From Geovibrio thiophilus (GTDB lineage Bacteria > Chrysiogenota > Deferribacteres > Deferribacterales > Geovibrionaceae): a DNA stretch of 64,000 nt. Positions 10,014 to 18,473 of the stretch are shown here, piece after piece. The DNA lies in the NCBI RefSeq assembly GCF_004087915.1, contig NZ_CP035108.1:868001-932000 (forward strand), in the 5' to 3' direction. How positions within the stretch are numbered: position 1 is the stretch's first letter; the number at the start of each line of letters is the position of its first letter. Under the pieces are notes generated by a model that was given only the letters and a program-made list of their open reading frames with translations, searched no databases and was not told the origin of the DNA. Both the position numbers and the translations under genes were made by a program.

Positions 10014-11601
10014 GATACATTTCCTTTGGTATTGTCACTCTGAAGGATACTCCGCCCAACCTGCTTTTTGCTATGCCGATGGAGCCCCTCAGCTCCATGA
10101 GGGCGTTCTGCACAAGATAAAGCCCCACGCCCCTGTTCTCGCCCTTGGTGCTTACGCCTTTTTTGAATATATCTTCTGTTATATCAGGCTCAAGCCCGCC
10201 GCCGGAATCCTCCACCTGAAAAACTATGCCTCTGCCCGAATCCTTCATCGTGAGGAGAACCTGCTTTACCGGTGAATCAATAACAGCGTCAAATGCGTTG
10301 TCCAGTATGTTGCCTAGGATTGTCACTATCTTTTCCCTGTCAATATGCGAGGGCATGTCCGTCATGCGGCTGTTTTCCGCTATGGCGAAGTCAATTTTAA
10401 GCTCCCTTGCCCTGCTGTGCTTACCTATGAGCAGGGCGGAGACTATGGGGTCGGGCACGTTGGCGTTCACGAAGCTTATCATCTCCTGATAGATTCTGGT
10501 TTCGGAGAGAATGAGCTCCAGCGCTTCCTGATACGCCTCAAGCTGAATGAGCCCCGCAACTGTATGGAGTTTGTTGGAATATTCGTGCGACTGGACTCTG
10601 AGTATATCGGAGTATTTTTTGATGCGGTTGAGCTCCTGCGCCAGAAGGGTTATTTCGTTTTTCCGTCTGAAGGTTATTACCGCTCCGTGCACCCTGCCCA
10701 TGTGGATGACCGCCATAACGTTGGTGAGAAGCTCAACGCCGTTTACCGTCATGGATGTGTCCTCCATGTTCTCCCTGCTTCTGATCACTTCTGACGAGTA
10801 TTCCGGCGGGAATATTCCGCTTATATGGTGTCCGATATAGTCCTTTTCAAGAGATAGAACCCTGATGGCGTTTTTATTTATCAGCCTTATTTCGTTTTCG
10901 TTGTTTACCGCTATTATCCCCGCGCGAATCGTGTCGATTATGGCGTTGCGTTCAAGGTAAAGATCGGCTATCTCCGCCGGTTCCAGCCCGAGGGTTATTT
11001 TCTTCTGATGGTTAGCTATGAGCACCGCCGCGCCCAGCCCTGTGGCAAGCATCATGAATACGAAGAGCAGCGGCTTCTTCTGGTGCTCAAGGATTGTCGC
11101 CCGCACTCTCTCCTTGAGGTAGCCCACGGCCACGAAGCCGACTATCCTCCCTTCATGGTAAACAGGCGCTATGCCTCTTACGGAGGGTCCCAGAGTACCA
11201 ACGGCTTCGGAAACGTACGCTTCTCCGCGGGTTGTTGCTCTGTCCGTGTCGTCTCCCTGAAACTTTCTGCCAATGTTCTCCTTTATGGGATGTGAAAGGC
11301 GGATGCCGAAATTATCCGCCACGACAACATAGGCGGCGCCTGTTTTATGTCTTATATCCTCCGCCATTGCCTGAACACGTCCGCTCTCATCCTTTCTCTC
11401 GGCGAGGGATTTCTGTATCAGGGGGATAGTGGTCATGGTTTGGGCTATATTCAGCGCCTTTTCACCTATCTGAAACCGCAGGAAATCCGCGACCATGCCG
11501 GAGAATATCAGTCCGCTGATCATAAGCTGGAGCATAAGCACGGCGAAAATCATCATAAGCATCTGCGTCCTTACGGGACGTTCGGAGAAATAGCGCTTCA
11601 T
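9985..11601 (-). CDS. DcuS/CitA-type sensor histidine kinase
   Basis: A 538-residue membrane kinase. It has an N-terminal TM helix (MLMMIFAVLMLQLMISGLIF), a periplasmic sCache/PDC sensor (about 45-170; residues GAAYVVVADNFGIRLSHP are typical of citrate and C4-dicarboxylate sensors), a second TM (LLFVFMMLATGLGAAVLIA), a cytoplasmic PAS domain (about 215-320), a His box of the CitA/DcuS type (SHEYSNKLHTVAGLIQLE) and a C-terminal ATPase (NILDNAFDAV, GRGIVFQVEDSGGG, GVGLYLVQ). It probably senses fumarate, succinate, malate or citrate in the periplasm. It lies about 100 bp after the dcuB-like gene and beyond that gene's terminator. Confidence 0.9.
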   Translation of the reverse strand: MKRYFSERPVRTQMLMMIFAVLMLQLMISGLIFSGMVADFLRFQIGEKALNIAQTMTTIPLIQKSLAERKDESGRVQAMAEDIRHKTGAAYVVVADNFGIRLSHPIKENIGRKFQGDDTDRATTRGEAYVSEAVGTLGPSVRGIAPVYHEGRIVGFVAVGYLKERVRATILEHQKKPLLFVFMMLATGLGAAVLIANHQKKITLGLEPAEIADLYLERNAIIDTIRAGIIAVNNENEIRLINKNAIRVLSLEKDYIGHHISGIFPPEYSSEVIRSRENMEDTSMTVNGVELLTNVMAVIHMGRVHGAVITFRRKNEITLLAQELNRIKKYSDILRVQSHEYSNKLHTVAGLIQLEAYQEALELILSETRIYQEMISFVNANVPDPIVSALLIGKHSRARELKIDFAIAENSRMTDMPSHIDREKIVTILGNILDNAFDAVIDSPVKQVLLTMKDSGRGIVFQVEDSGGGLEPDITEDIFKKGVSTKGENRGVGLYLVQNALMELRGSIGIAKSRLGGVSFRVTIPKEMYHEENKNGNS

Positions 11602-11653
11602 AAGTACCTTTTTCGTTTTTCTGAATAATATTACGATAGTGCTTCAAATCAAA

Positions 11654-11683
11654 TAAAAAAAGGACACGGTTTGCGCCGTGCCC
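11654..11683 (-). terminator. Terminator after the dcuB-like gene
   Basis: An 8-bp stem with one G-U pair (plus-strand arms 11662-11669 and 11676-11683) is followed on the minus strand by a run of seven U (A-run ending at 11661). It separates the transporter gene from the kinase gene. Confidence 0.85.
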
Positions 11684-11707
11684 TTTTCCGGAGGAAGCCT
11701 ATGCCTG

Positions 11708-13033
11708 TCAGATTATGAACAGAGCCAGAGCGTATCCAACGCAGCAGGCTGTTGTCACTCCTATGAGACCGGGAACCATGAAGCTGTGGTTAAAATAAAA
11801 TTTGCCTATCTTTGTGGTTCCTGTGGTGTCGAAAGTACATGTGGCAATATCCGACGGATAGTTGGGTATGAAGAAATATCCGTAGCTGGAGGGCATTATG
11901 CCTATGAGCAGCGCAGGGGGCAGACCCAGACCCAAGCCCACGGGGAGCATCATCTTGCATGTCGCCGCCTGTGAGTTTACCACCACGGAGACAATAAACA
12001 TCGCCAGAGCGAACGACCATGGATATGCCTGCACCATCTCTGTTATGGAAACTTTGAAAACGGGCATGGCGTACTGGAAGTATGTGTCGCTCATCCATGC
12101 AATGCCGAAGATGGCGATGCACGCAACCATACCTGATTTGAAAACCACGCCTTCGGGAATCAGCGAGGGCTTGGTTTTTGTGACTATGAGTATTATACCG
12201 CCGAAGGCGAGCATCATCATCTGTATGAGTGTCGCCATGTCGACAGGCTTGGGCATGCCTTCTATAGTTCGCAAAGAGGGGAACATACCGAAAATTACTA
12301 TTACACCGAGAGAAGCAAGAAACAGGAAAACAGCGTGGCGGGCAGAATCGGGCAGCTTATCGTTAAGGGTTGTTGCAGTGGTATTTTCGATTCTTTCACG
12401 CCAGATGGGGTCCTGCATGCGTTTCTGAAATTCCGGATCGTCCTTAAGCTCCTTGCCCCTGTATATGCTGTATATCGACATTGCGATTGTGCCGAGCAGC
12501 GTTGCGGGCAGTGTTACCGCAAGGATGGAAAGCAGGCTCAGCCCTTCGGTCAGCCCTGAAAGCTCAGAGAGGTAGTAGACCACAGCAGCGGAAATCGGGC
12601 TTGCGGTTATGCCCATCTGCGAGGCGACAGAGGCTGATGCCATGGGGCGTTCGGGGCGTATACCGTTTTTCAGGGCAACATCGCCGATGATCGGCATTAT
12701 GGTGTAGACGGCGTGTCCGGTGCCGAGCATCACTGTCATTGTGTATGTCACAAGAGGTCCTATTATTGTGACTTTCTTCGGGTTCGATCGCAGAATCTTT
12801 TCCGCAATCTGAAGCATATACTTCAGACCGCCGGCCGCTTCGAGTATGGATGCGCATGTCACCACGGCAAGGATTATCAGCATGACTGTTATAGGAGGAG
12901 AGGTGGGGGGCATTTTGAAGATAAGAACCTCAACCAGAAGACCGATGCCCGAAACAACTCCGAGCCCTATACCGCCGAAACGGCTGCCGATGTATAGCAT
13001 GAGAAGAAGAAATAAAAATTCCAAGTACAGCAT
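11708..13033 (-). CDS. dcuB: Anaerobic C4-dicarboxylate transporter, DcuA/DcuB family
   Basis: A 441-residue protein with about 10-12 hydrophobic segments, close to the length of E. coli DcuB. Family-like stretches include MLYIGSRFGGIGLGVVSGIG, AVVTCASILEAAGGL, MLGTGHAVYTIMPIIGDVA and SVASQMGITASPISAAV. DcuB exchanges fumarate for succinate during fumarate respiration. The start at 13033 has GGAGG six bases upstream; the longer frame from 13093 has no such site. The adjacent DcuSR-like pair is its likely regulator. The DcuA versus DcuB assignment rests on general resemblance only. Confidence 0.9.
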   Translation of the reverse strand: MLYLEFLFLLLMLYIGSRFGGIGLGVVSGIGLLVEVLIFKMPPTSPPITVMLIILAVVTCASILEAAGGLKYMLQIAEKILRSNPKKVTIIGPLVTYTMTVMLGTGHAVYTIMPIIGDVALKNGIRPERPMASASVASQMGITASPISAAVVYYLSELSGLTEGLSLLSILAVTLPATLLGTIAMSIYSIYRGKELKDDPEFQKRMQDPIWRERIENTTATTLNDKLPDSARHAVFLFLASLGVIVIFGMFPSLRTIEGMPKPVDMATLIQMMMLAFGGIILIVTKTKPSLIPEGVVFKSGMVACIAIFGIAWMSDTYFQYAMPVFKVSITEMVQAYPWSFALAMFIVSVVVNSQAATCKMMLPVGLGLGLPPALLIGIMPSSYGYFFIPNYPSDIATCTFDTTGTTKIGKFYFNHSFMVPGLIGVTTACCVGYALALFII

Positions 13034-13264
13034 GGTGTACCTCCGTATTTTTCCGCGGCTGAAGTTTTCCCGCGGTTCTATACGGAGTATCATATATGTT
13101 TTGAGTGATAGTTAAAGCATTAGGAATAAAAGGATATTTTGTGTTTAAAGAATATTCTGCTCTTTTTGCTCACAAATATTAAAGCTGGTGTTTTCTGTTT
13201 TGGATTTCTTTTTGTCTTTGCCGTATTATTATATTGTTACAAAAGCTTAAAGACGGTGAATATA

Positions 13265-14269
13265 ATGAGCGGAAAGATAATGATACTCGCAGTCACAGCT
13301 CTGTTGATGTCCGGATGTGCGCCGAAGATAACCGAAAGCGTTCTCATGCCGGCGGGGGCGGAAGGAATATCAGGGATACGCAGTGTGGCGGTTATTCAGC
13401 TTTACGGCAATTACGGAGCGAAAATCACTCCGTCTGTGGAAAATGTGCTGGCATCAGCCGAAGTGCAGGGGAGCAGATATTTCACCGTCGCCGACAGGCA
13501 GAACTTGAACAGAATAATGCAGGAACAGAAGCTTCAGGTTTCAGGGGTGGCTGACGAAGTCACGGCGGTTAAGCTCGGCAGACTCACGGGCGTGCAGGGT
13601 ATTTTCACCGGTTCGGCTGAAATGTCCGTAAGCACGGAACGTTACACGGCAGAGCGGTCAAGGTGCTCCTCGCGGGATAAAAAAGGCAAATGCACCGCTT
13701 ACGTAAACTATACTGTCACCTGCATTGAGAAGAATGCCGAAATTGTCTTTCTGCCAAAGCTCATTGATGTGTCAACCGCTCTGTTGGCGTATTCGGACAG
13801 AATCTCATCCTCTTCAACGGACAGAACCTGCCCGGACAGTTCCATCGCTCCCGCTTCGGATGAATCTCTGCTGTCAGCGGCAGAAAGCGGGGTTCTCAAT
13901 AAATTCAGAAAACAGATAGCTCCTTATACCGCCGGAGTGACCTTCACACTGATGAAATCAGATGACGGAATAAAGGAGAGCGAAGGGAGAAAGCTCCTGA
14001 AGTTCTCTCTGGATTTCGCAGAGGCGGGGCGGATGGACAGGGCATGCGAAATGTGGCTGGAAGGGTCGGAGAAATATCCACAGTCTCCGGCGTTTCTGCA
14101 CAATCTGGGGCTGTGCAGTGAGATAAAGGCTGATTACGACAAGGCTCTGGAGTTGTACAAAAGAGCAGACAGGCTCACGGATGAGCCGGATAAGGTGCTG
14201 GGTGCTGCCCTCTCCAGAACGGAAATGAGAATACAGGAGCGGGAGCTTCTCAAAAAGCAGCTTCAGTAA
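13265..14269 (+). CDS. CsgG/GNA1162-like lipoprotein with C-terminal TPR repeats
   Basis: A 334-residue protein. The lipoprotein signal is MILAVTALLMSGC, preceded by MSGKI. Residues about 35-130 resemble the CsgG/curli-secretion-like fold (SVAVIQLYG, then RYFTVADRQNLNRIMQEQKL, then LGRLTGVQGIFTGSAEM). A Cys-rich loop (RCSSRDKKGKC) follows, then a C-terminal pair of TPR-like helices (DRACEMWLEGSEKYPQSPAF and NLGLCSEIKADYDKALELYK). The Shine-Dalgarno is weak, and a start at 13280 is also possible. It probably sits on the inner face of the outer membrane; the function is unknown. It is monocistronic between divergent dcuB and a convergent activator gene. Confidence 0.75.
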   Translation: MSGKIMILAVTALLMSGCAPKITESVLMPAGAEGISGIRSVAVIQLYGNYGAKITPSVENVLASAEVQGSRYFTVADRQNLNRIMQEQKLQVSGVADEVTAVKLGRLTGVQGIFTGSAEMSVSTERYTAERSRCSSRDKKGKCTAYVNYTVTCIEKNAEIVFLPKLIDVSTALLAYSDRISSSSTDRTCPDSSIAPASDESLLSAAESGVLNKFRKQIAPYTAGVTFTLMKSDDGIKESEGRKLLKFSLDFAEAGRMDRACEMWLEGSEKYPQSPAFLHNLGLCSEIKADYDKALELYKRADRLTDEPDKVLGAALSRTEMRIQERELLKKQLQ

Positions 14270-14320
14270 ACTTTTCAGCCAAGTCTGATAATATAATCCG
14301 ATACGGCTGCTGCGGATGTT

Positions 14321-16372
14321 CTATTTTTTCTGATGCCTGCTGTCGGCAGCCGCTGCCAGCAAATCAATGCCTCTGAGCGTCCTGCCTCCGTTAATCTGTT
14401 TCAGCTTTCTGTACACCGTTGAAGCGCTCACTCCGAGGTATCTGGCTGCGTTCTGCACGTTTCCGGTTTTCTTGACGGTGTTGAGAATAATCTCGTTTTC
14501 TATAGATCTTATATCATCCAGCTCGGAACACTTGCGTCTGCTTTGGATTTCAAAAATATCATCGGGGAGATCCGACGGTTTTATCGTGTTTTTTTCGGCG
14601 ACAGTCACGGCGTATACTATGGCGTTTTCAAGCTGGCGCACATTGCCCGGCCAACAGTATTCTTTCAGAATTTCTTCGGTATCGGGGCACAGCGAGTACG
14701 GCGGAAGACAGAAATGCTCACAGGTGTTTCTTATAAAATGGTCCGCCAGAAGGAGTATATCATCCGTTCGCTGGCGCAGTGAGGGGATTTCAAGATTCAC
14801 CACGGAAAGCCTGAAGTAAAGATCCTGCCGGAACTTGTTATTTAAAATATCTTCCGCCAGCGGTCTGTTTGTGGCAGATACGACCCTGAAATTGACCGGA
14901 ACAGGTTTATGCCCTCCGACACGCACCACTTCTCTCTCTTCCAGAACACGCAGCAGCACCGCCTGAAGCTCAAACGGCATATCACCTATTTCATCAAGGA
15001 AGAGAGTGCCTCCGTCCGCATACTCGATCTTGCCTTTTTTTCCGTTTTTTTCCGCTCCCGTGAAGCTTCCTTTTTCATATCCGAAAAGCTCGCTCTCGAT
15101 CAGGGTTCTCGGAATGGATGCGCAGTTTATCGCTACAAAAGGAGATTTCGGATTATAAAAATTATGTATTGCCCGGGCGAAAAGCTCTTTTCCCGTGCCG
15201 CTCTCTCCGAGAAGGAGCACGTTGACAGGTTTTGCCGCAACGGTTTTGGCTTTGTTTTTAAGCTTTTCCATGACAGTGCTCCCTGAGATGATATTTTCAA
15301 AGGCTATATCACCGCTGCCGTTCTGCTTATGCAGCCCGAACACATCATTCTTGCGTACCATTTTTATTATTGCGCCTTTTGAGTACCTCACGTTTCTGTT
15401 GAAAAACGGGGAAATGTCAAACTCAACTCTGACCGACTGATTGTTGACGATGCCTATTTCCTGTTTTTTTACGGATCTGCCGGTTTTAAGAGCCTGAAAT
15501 ATGCAGGATGAATCTTCCAGAAGAGTGCTGAGCTTGGTTCTGATTTTGGTTTCATCTGCCCGCAGAAGCCTTTTCGCCTCGCTGTTGATATTTATTATAT
15601 GACAGTCCTCATCGATTGATATAAAGCCGTCGTTGGCGTAATCAAAAGTCGCCTTCAGTGTGGAATCCATCAGCTTTAACCGTTTGCTCCTGCGCAGGAG
15701 TTTAACCTGACTGGAAATAGCCTGAGCCGTGGAGATAGTCCATCCCAGCGTATGCTCCAGCATGCTTGATATGTTTGCTTTTTCCTGACTCAGAATAATG
15801 CAGCCTATAATCTCACCGTACTCATTGGTGACGGGTGCGGCGGATGTCACGTTTTCTTCCAGAACTTTCAGATAGTTAACCGGACCGATTATATGAACAG
15901 GTCTGTTGTATTTCAGCGCTAGGGTATGAGCTGTACACCCGACATTTTTTTCGTCCCATATATCTCCTGATGCGCTGATGATATACTTCCAGCTCTTCAG
16001 CTTGTTAAAGTGCATGGGCAGGGTGAGCATTACCCCGTTTTCATCACAGAGGTTCATATCAAATTTTGTGCTTGCGAGTATTTGGGAATAGGTTTTGACA
16101 TAGTCGAAAAATAAATCAATCAGGTACTGCTTTTTGTCCAGAAGGAAATCAAATTCCTTCTCAGGCATCCGCGGCAGGGAAAACTCATGATCCCACGGAA
16201 TGCCGTGATTCCTCGACAGACGCCACATCTCGATAACCTCTTCCGGAAGATGCGGAGCTGGCTCCGGCAAAATGCCTGTTTCGATAAACTTCTTTTTTGC
16301 CTCAGATACCTGCTTCCAGACTAAAGACGCAGTGCTGAAAGCAATTATGGGAGTTTTCATACTACCTATCAT
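14321..16372 (-). CDS. AcoR-like sigma-54-dependent activator
   Basis: A 683-residue enhancer-binding protein. Residues about 75-200 form a GAF-like sensor domain, and about 220-320 a PAS domain (DYANDGFISIDEDCHIININ). The AAA+ domain (about 345-580) has Walker A (GESGTGKE) and Walker B (GGTLFLDEIGD). The C-terminus is a Fis-type helix-turn-helix (ARYLGVSASTVYRKL). The sigma-54 contact loop reads GSFTGA instead of the usual GAFTGA. There is no receiver domain, so it should respond directly to a ligand. It is divergent from the reductase operon, which has a sigma-54 promoter and a large palindrome, so it is the likely activator. The start could be at 16360. Confidence 0.88.
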   Translation of the reverse strand: MIGSMKTPIIAFSTASLVWKQVSEAKKKFIETGILPEPAPHLPEEVIEMWRLSRNHGIPWDHEFSLPRMPEKEFDFLLDKKQYLIDLFFDYVKTYSQILASTKFDMNLCDENGVMLTLPMHFNKLKSWKYIISASGDIWDEKNVGCTAHTLALKYNRPVHIIGPVNYLKVLEENVTSAAPVTNEYGEIIGCIILSQEKANISSMLEHTLGWTISTAQAISSQVKLLRRSKRLKLMDSTLKATFDYANDGFISIDEDCHIININSEAKRLLRADETKIRTKLSTLLEDSSCIFQALKTGRSVKKQEIGIVNNQSVRVEFDISPFFNRNVRYSKGAIIKMVRKNDVFGLHKQNGSGDIAFENIISGSTVMEKLKNKAKTVAAKPVNVLLLGESGTGKELFARAIHNFYNPKSPFVAINCASIPRTLIESELFGYEKGSFTGAEKNGKKGKIEYADGGTLFLDEIGDMPFELQAVLLRVLEEREVVRVGGHKPVPVNFRVVSATNRPLAEDILNNKFRQDLYFRLSVVNLEIPSLRQRTDDILLLADHFIRNTCEHFCLPPYSLCPDTEEILKEYCWPGNVRQLENAIVYAVTVAEKNTIKPSDLPDDIFEIQSRRKCSELDDIRSIENEIILNTVKKTGNVQNAARYLGVSASTVYRKLKQINGGRTLRGIDLLAAAADSRHQKK

Positions 16373-16490
16373 ATTAAACCGCCTAAAATAAAAAACTCTG
16401 ACTTGTTATTATAGTTTAAAAATAGTCGCAGTTTTTGCGCTTATCAACCGATATGATTTTTTCATTTTTGACTGTTTTCTCATTTCTGAC

Positions 16491-16515
16491 ATAAAATACC
16501 GATACGGTATTTTAT
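16491..16515. promoter_or_regulatory. Perfect 25-bp palindrome, probable activator site
   Basis: Perfect 11-bp arms (ATAAAATACCG at 16491-16501 and its complement at 16505-16515) surround a 3-bp centre. It lies 42 bp upstream of the sigma-54 promoter and between the divergent activator and porin genes. This position and symmetry fit an upstream activating site for the Fis-type regulator at 14321-16372. Confidence 0.7.
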
Positions 16516-16556
16516 ATAAACTACTTATATATAACGGTAAAAATATAGACATGCGT

Positions 16557-16572
16557 TGGCATGCGTACTGCT
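16557..16572 (+). promoter_or_regulatory. Sigma-54 promoter of the molybdopterin reductase operon
   Basis: The sequence TGGCATGCGTACTGCT has the invariant GG and GC with exactly 10 bp between them. It lies 36 bp before the porin ATG and downstream of the palindrome. Confidence 0.85.
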
Positions 16573-16607
16573 CCTTCTTAGGCACAACGCTTTAAGGAGA
16601 AGCAAAC

Positions 16608-17864
16608 ATGAGCAGAAACTGTTTATGCACAAATTTTATTTTTCATTTCAGAGCTCTTGCGGCGGCGGTCACACTGCTGCTGACGGCTCTGATGCCCCTG
16701 AATGCCCCGGCTGCGGACACGCTGGCGGAGATGTTCAGCGAAGGGCAGGCGTACGGTGAATTCAGGCTGTATTCATTTAGTACTGATTATTCCGAAAGCA
16801 CCCGGGACGCGAACGACAATGCCGTCGGCGGCATCCTTTCTCTCAGAACTGCCGAGGTGCACGGGATAAGTTTCGGAGCAACGCTGGGCATCGCGGAAGA
16901 TTTTTACAGCGATGACGACAAAGATTCCTTCAAGCTGCTTCAGGAAAATCATGACGGCTACAGAAAGTTTCTTGAAGCTTATATTCAGGGGCACTGGTTC
17001 GACACGACAATCAAATACGGCGCTCAAATCATCTACACACCTTATGCGGACATAGATCCGGGACGCTTTCTTCCTAAAACCTATAAAGGTTTGTCTTTAA
17101 TCAACAGAAGCATAAGAAACCTTGAACTTCACGCTTACTACATAACAGATTTCTCCGACTGGTGTGAAGACTGGTACCGCCCTGTGGGAACAGGCATGAA
17201 TGCCAACAACTATGATGATCCCCTGTACATAGGCGGGTTCAAATACCGTCTTGAGACAGACCCTGTGAATGTTGAGTTTGAGGCATGGGGCTACAACCTT
17301 GCGGACACGTTTAACTTAGGCTTCTTAAAAATGAAGGCTGAAAAGCAGATCGGGGATTTGTCCCTGTTCTTTATGCCTTCCTACACCGTCCAGAAATCCA
17401 TTGGCGATGAAACTTCCGGCAAGATCGACACATACGAAATAGGCTTTGAAACCGGATTCAAGTATGCCGGACTTGAGCTTAAAGGCTTTCTCGCAAAATC
17501 AGGGGACGATGATCTGGCGACTCCGTGGGGTCCCGGAGGCAGGGTAATAAAACAGGAGGAAAGGATCTCAGGCTTTGCCGAAATGGACGCCTATGCCGTG
17601 CGCATGGAGTACAACTTCGCTTCCATTAATCTTTCCGGTCTGACAGCCGCTGTTTACTACGCCGACTACGATTCTCCCTACGATTACAGCGACTCAAAGG
17701 AAACCGACTACGTTCTCAGGTACAACTTCGGCAAAGAGTTCAATAAGGCTCTGGAAGGAGTGAGTGTTGAGCTCACATATGCTGATGTTGATTTTGAACG
17801 CAGCGAAGATTTCAAAAGAACGGATCTCCGCATTAAATTCCCGTTCTCATTCTCAAAACTTTAA
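16608..17864 (+). CDS. OprD-like outer-membrane porin
   Basis: A 418-residue protein with a signal peptide (cleavage probably after PAAD, residues about 35-40). The mature protein starts TLAEMFSEGQAYGEFRLYSF, which resembles the first strand of OprD-family porins of anaerobes and epsilonproteobacteria. Alternating aromatic/polar strands continue to the end (for example VSVELTYADVDF and LRIKFPFSFSKL). The ATG has AAGGAG upstream. It is the first gene after the sigma-54 promoter, so it is probably the uptake channel for the substrate of the reductase or for its co-substrate. The substrate is not known. Confidence 0.75.
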   Translation: MSRNCLCTNFIFHFRALAAAVTLLLTALMPLNAPAADTLAEMFSEGQAYGEFRLYSFSTDYSESTRDANDNAVGGILSLRTAEVHGISFGATLGIAEDFYSDDDKDSFKLLQENHDGYRKFLEAYIQGHWFDTTIKYGAQIIYTPYADIDPGRFLPKTYKGLSLINRSIRNLELHAYYITDFSDWCEDWYRPVGTGMNANNYDDPLYIGGFKYRLETDPVNVEFEAWGYNLADTFNLGFLKMKAEKQIGDLSLFFMPSYTVQKSIGDETSGKIDTYEIGFETGFKYAGLELKGFLAKSGDDDLATPWGPGGRVIKQEERISGFAEMDAYAVRMEYNFASINLSGLTAAVYYADYDSPYDYSDSKETDYVLRYNFGKEFNKALEGVSVELTYADVDFERSEDFKRTDLRIKFPFSFSKL

Positions 17865-17880
17865 ACAGCGGAGGTCTGCG

Positions 17881-18447
17881 ATGGCTGCAAATACGGAAAA
17901 CAGCGTTCAGCCCGAAACGGCTCTGGAGTGCCTGATGGACAGAATCGGGGAAGAGCACGGCGTGCAGGACACTATGTATGAAATACTCGCCTTCTGTTCG
18001 GCTGAGAGAACAACCGCTGAGATCCTGAAACACGTTAAAGAGCTGGGAGCGGATTCCATTCTTTACTCACCGGAGACTCTCATAACATGGCTCTATAACG
18101 CTCAGGGACTCAGGATCGTCAGGGATGAGCCGGAGACTGTCTGGATCAGCAGTTCCATTGGAACGGAGGCTGCCGGCAGACGGCAAAACTCAGACAGGCT
18201 GAAAAGCCTTCTGGAGCAGGAAGCTGTCTTTAATAACCTGTATGTCAGTATTCTCAGAAATTGTGTGATTCCGAAAACCAAAGAAGAGATTGAAGAGATT
18301 ATTGAACCCATTCTTCAGGCAGGAAGCACCGGAATCTACCCCGCCTATTTCATCGGAATGCTTGAAGATGCCGGCGGGCTCAGATGGGACAGTAAATGGC
18401 ACACGACGGAAAATGGAGTGAAGCTGCTGACGGCGGCTGCCTCTTAA
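17881..18447 (+). CDS. Unrecognised protein with two similar winged-helix-like halves
   Basis: A 188-residue cytoplasmic protein with no signal peptide and no Cys-rich motif. Start 17881 is fixed by GGAGG just upstream. I do not recognise a named family. The two halves align with each other: MYEILAFCSAERTTAEILKH with YVSILRNCVIPKTKEEIEEI, and ETLITWLYNAQGLR with AYFIGMLEDAGGLR. Each half looks like three helices and a short wing, as in winged-helix domains. It lies between the porin and the reductase gene. It could be a second regulator, a protein partner of the reductase, or an assembly factor. Confidence 0.7.
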   Translation: MAANTENSVQPETALECLMDRIGEEHGVQDTMYEILAFCSAERTTAEILKHVKELGADSILYSPETLITWLYNAQGLRIVRDEPETVWISSSIGTEAAGRRQNSDRLKSLLEQEAVFNNLYVSILRNCVIPKTKEEIEEIIEPILQAGSTGIYPAYFIGMLEDAGGLRWDSKWHTTENGVKLLTAAAS

Positions 18448-18473
18448 ATATTCACTTCAATAAGGAGAAAAAT

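Noticed and set aside
13034-13120. Possible sigma-54 promoter before the dcuB-like gene
   Set aside because: A GG-N10-GC spacing exists on the minus strand but the flanking bases (CGGGAAAACTTCAGCC) do not match TGGCA or TTGC.
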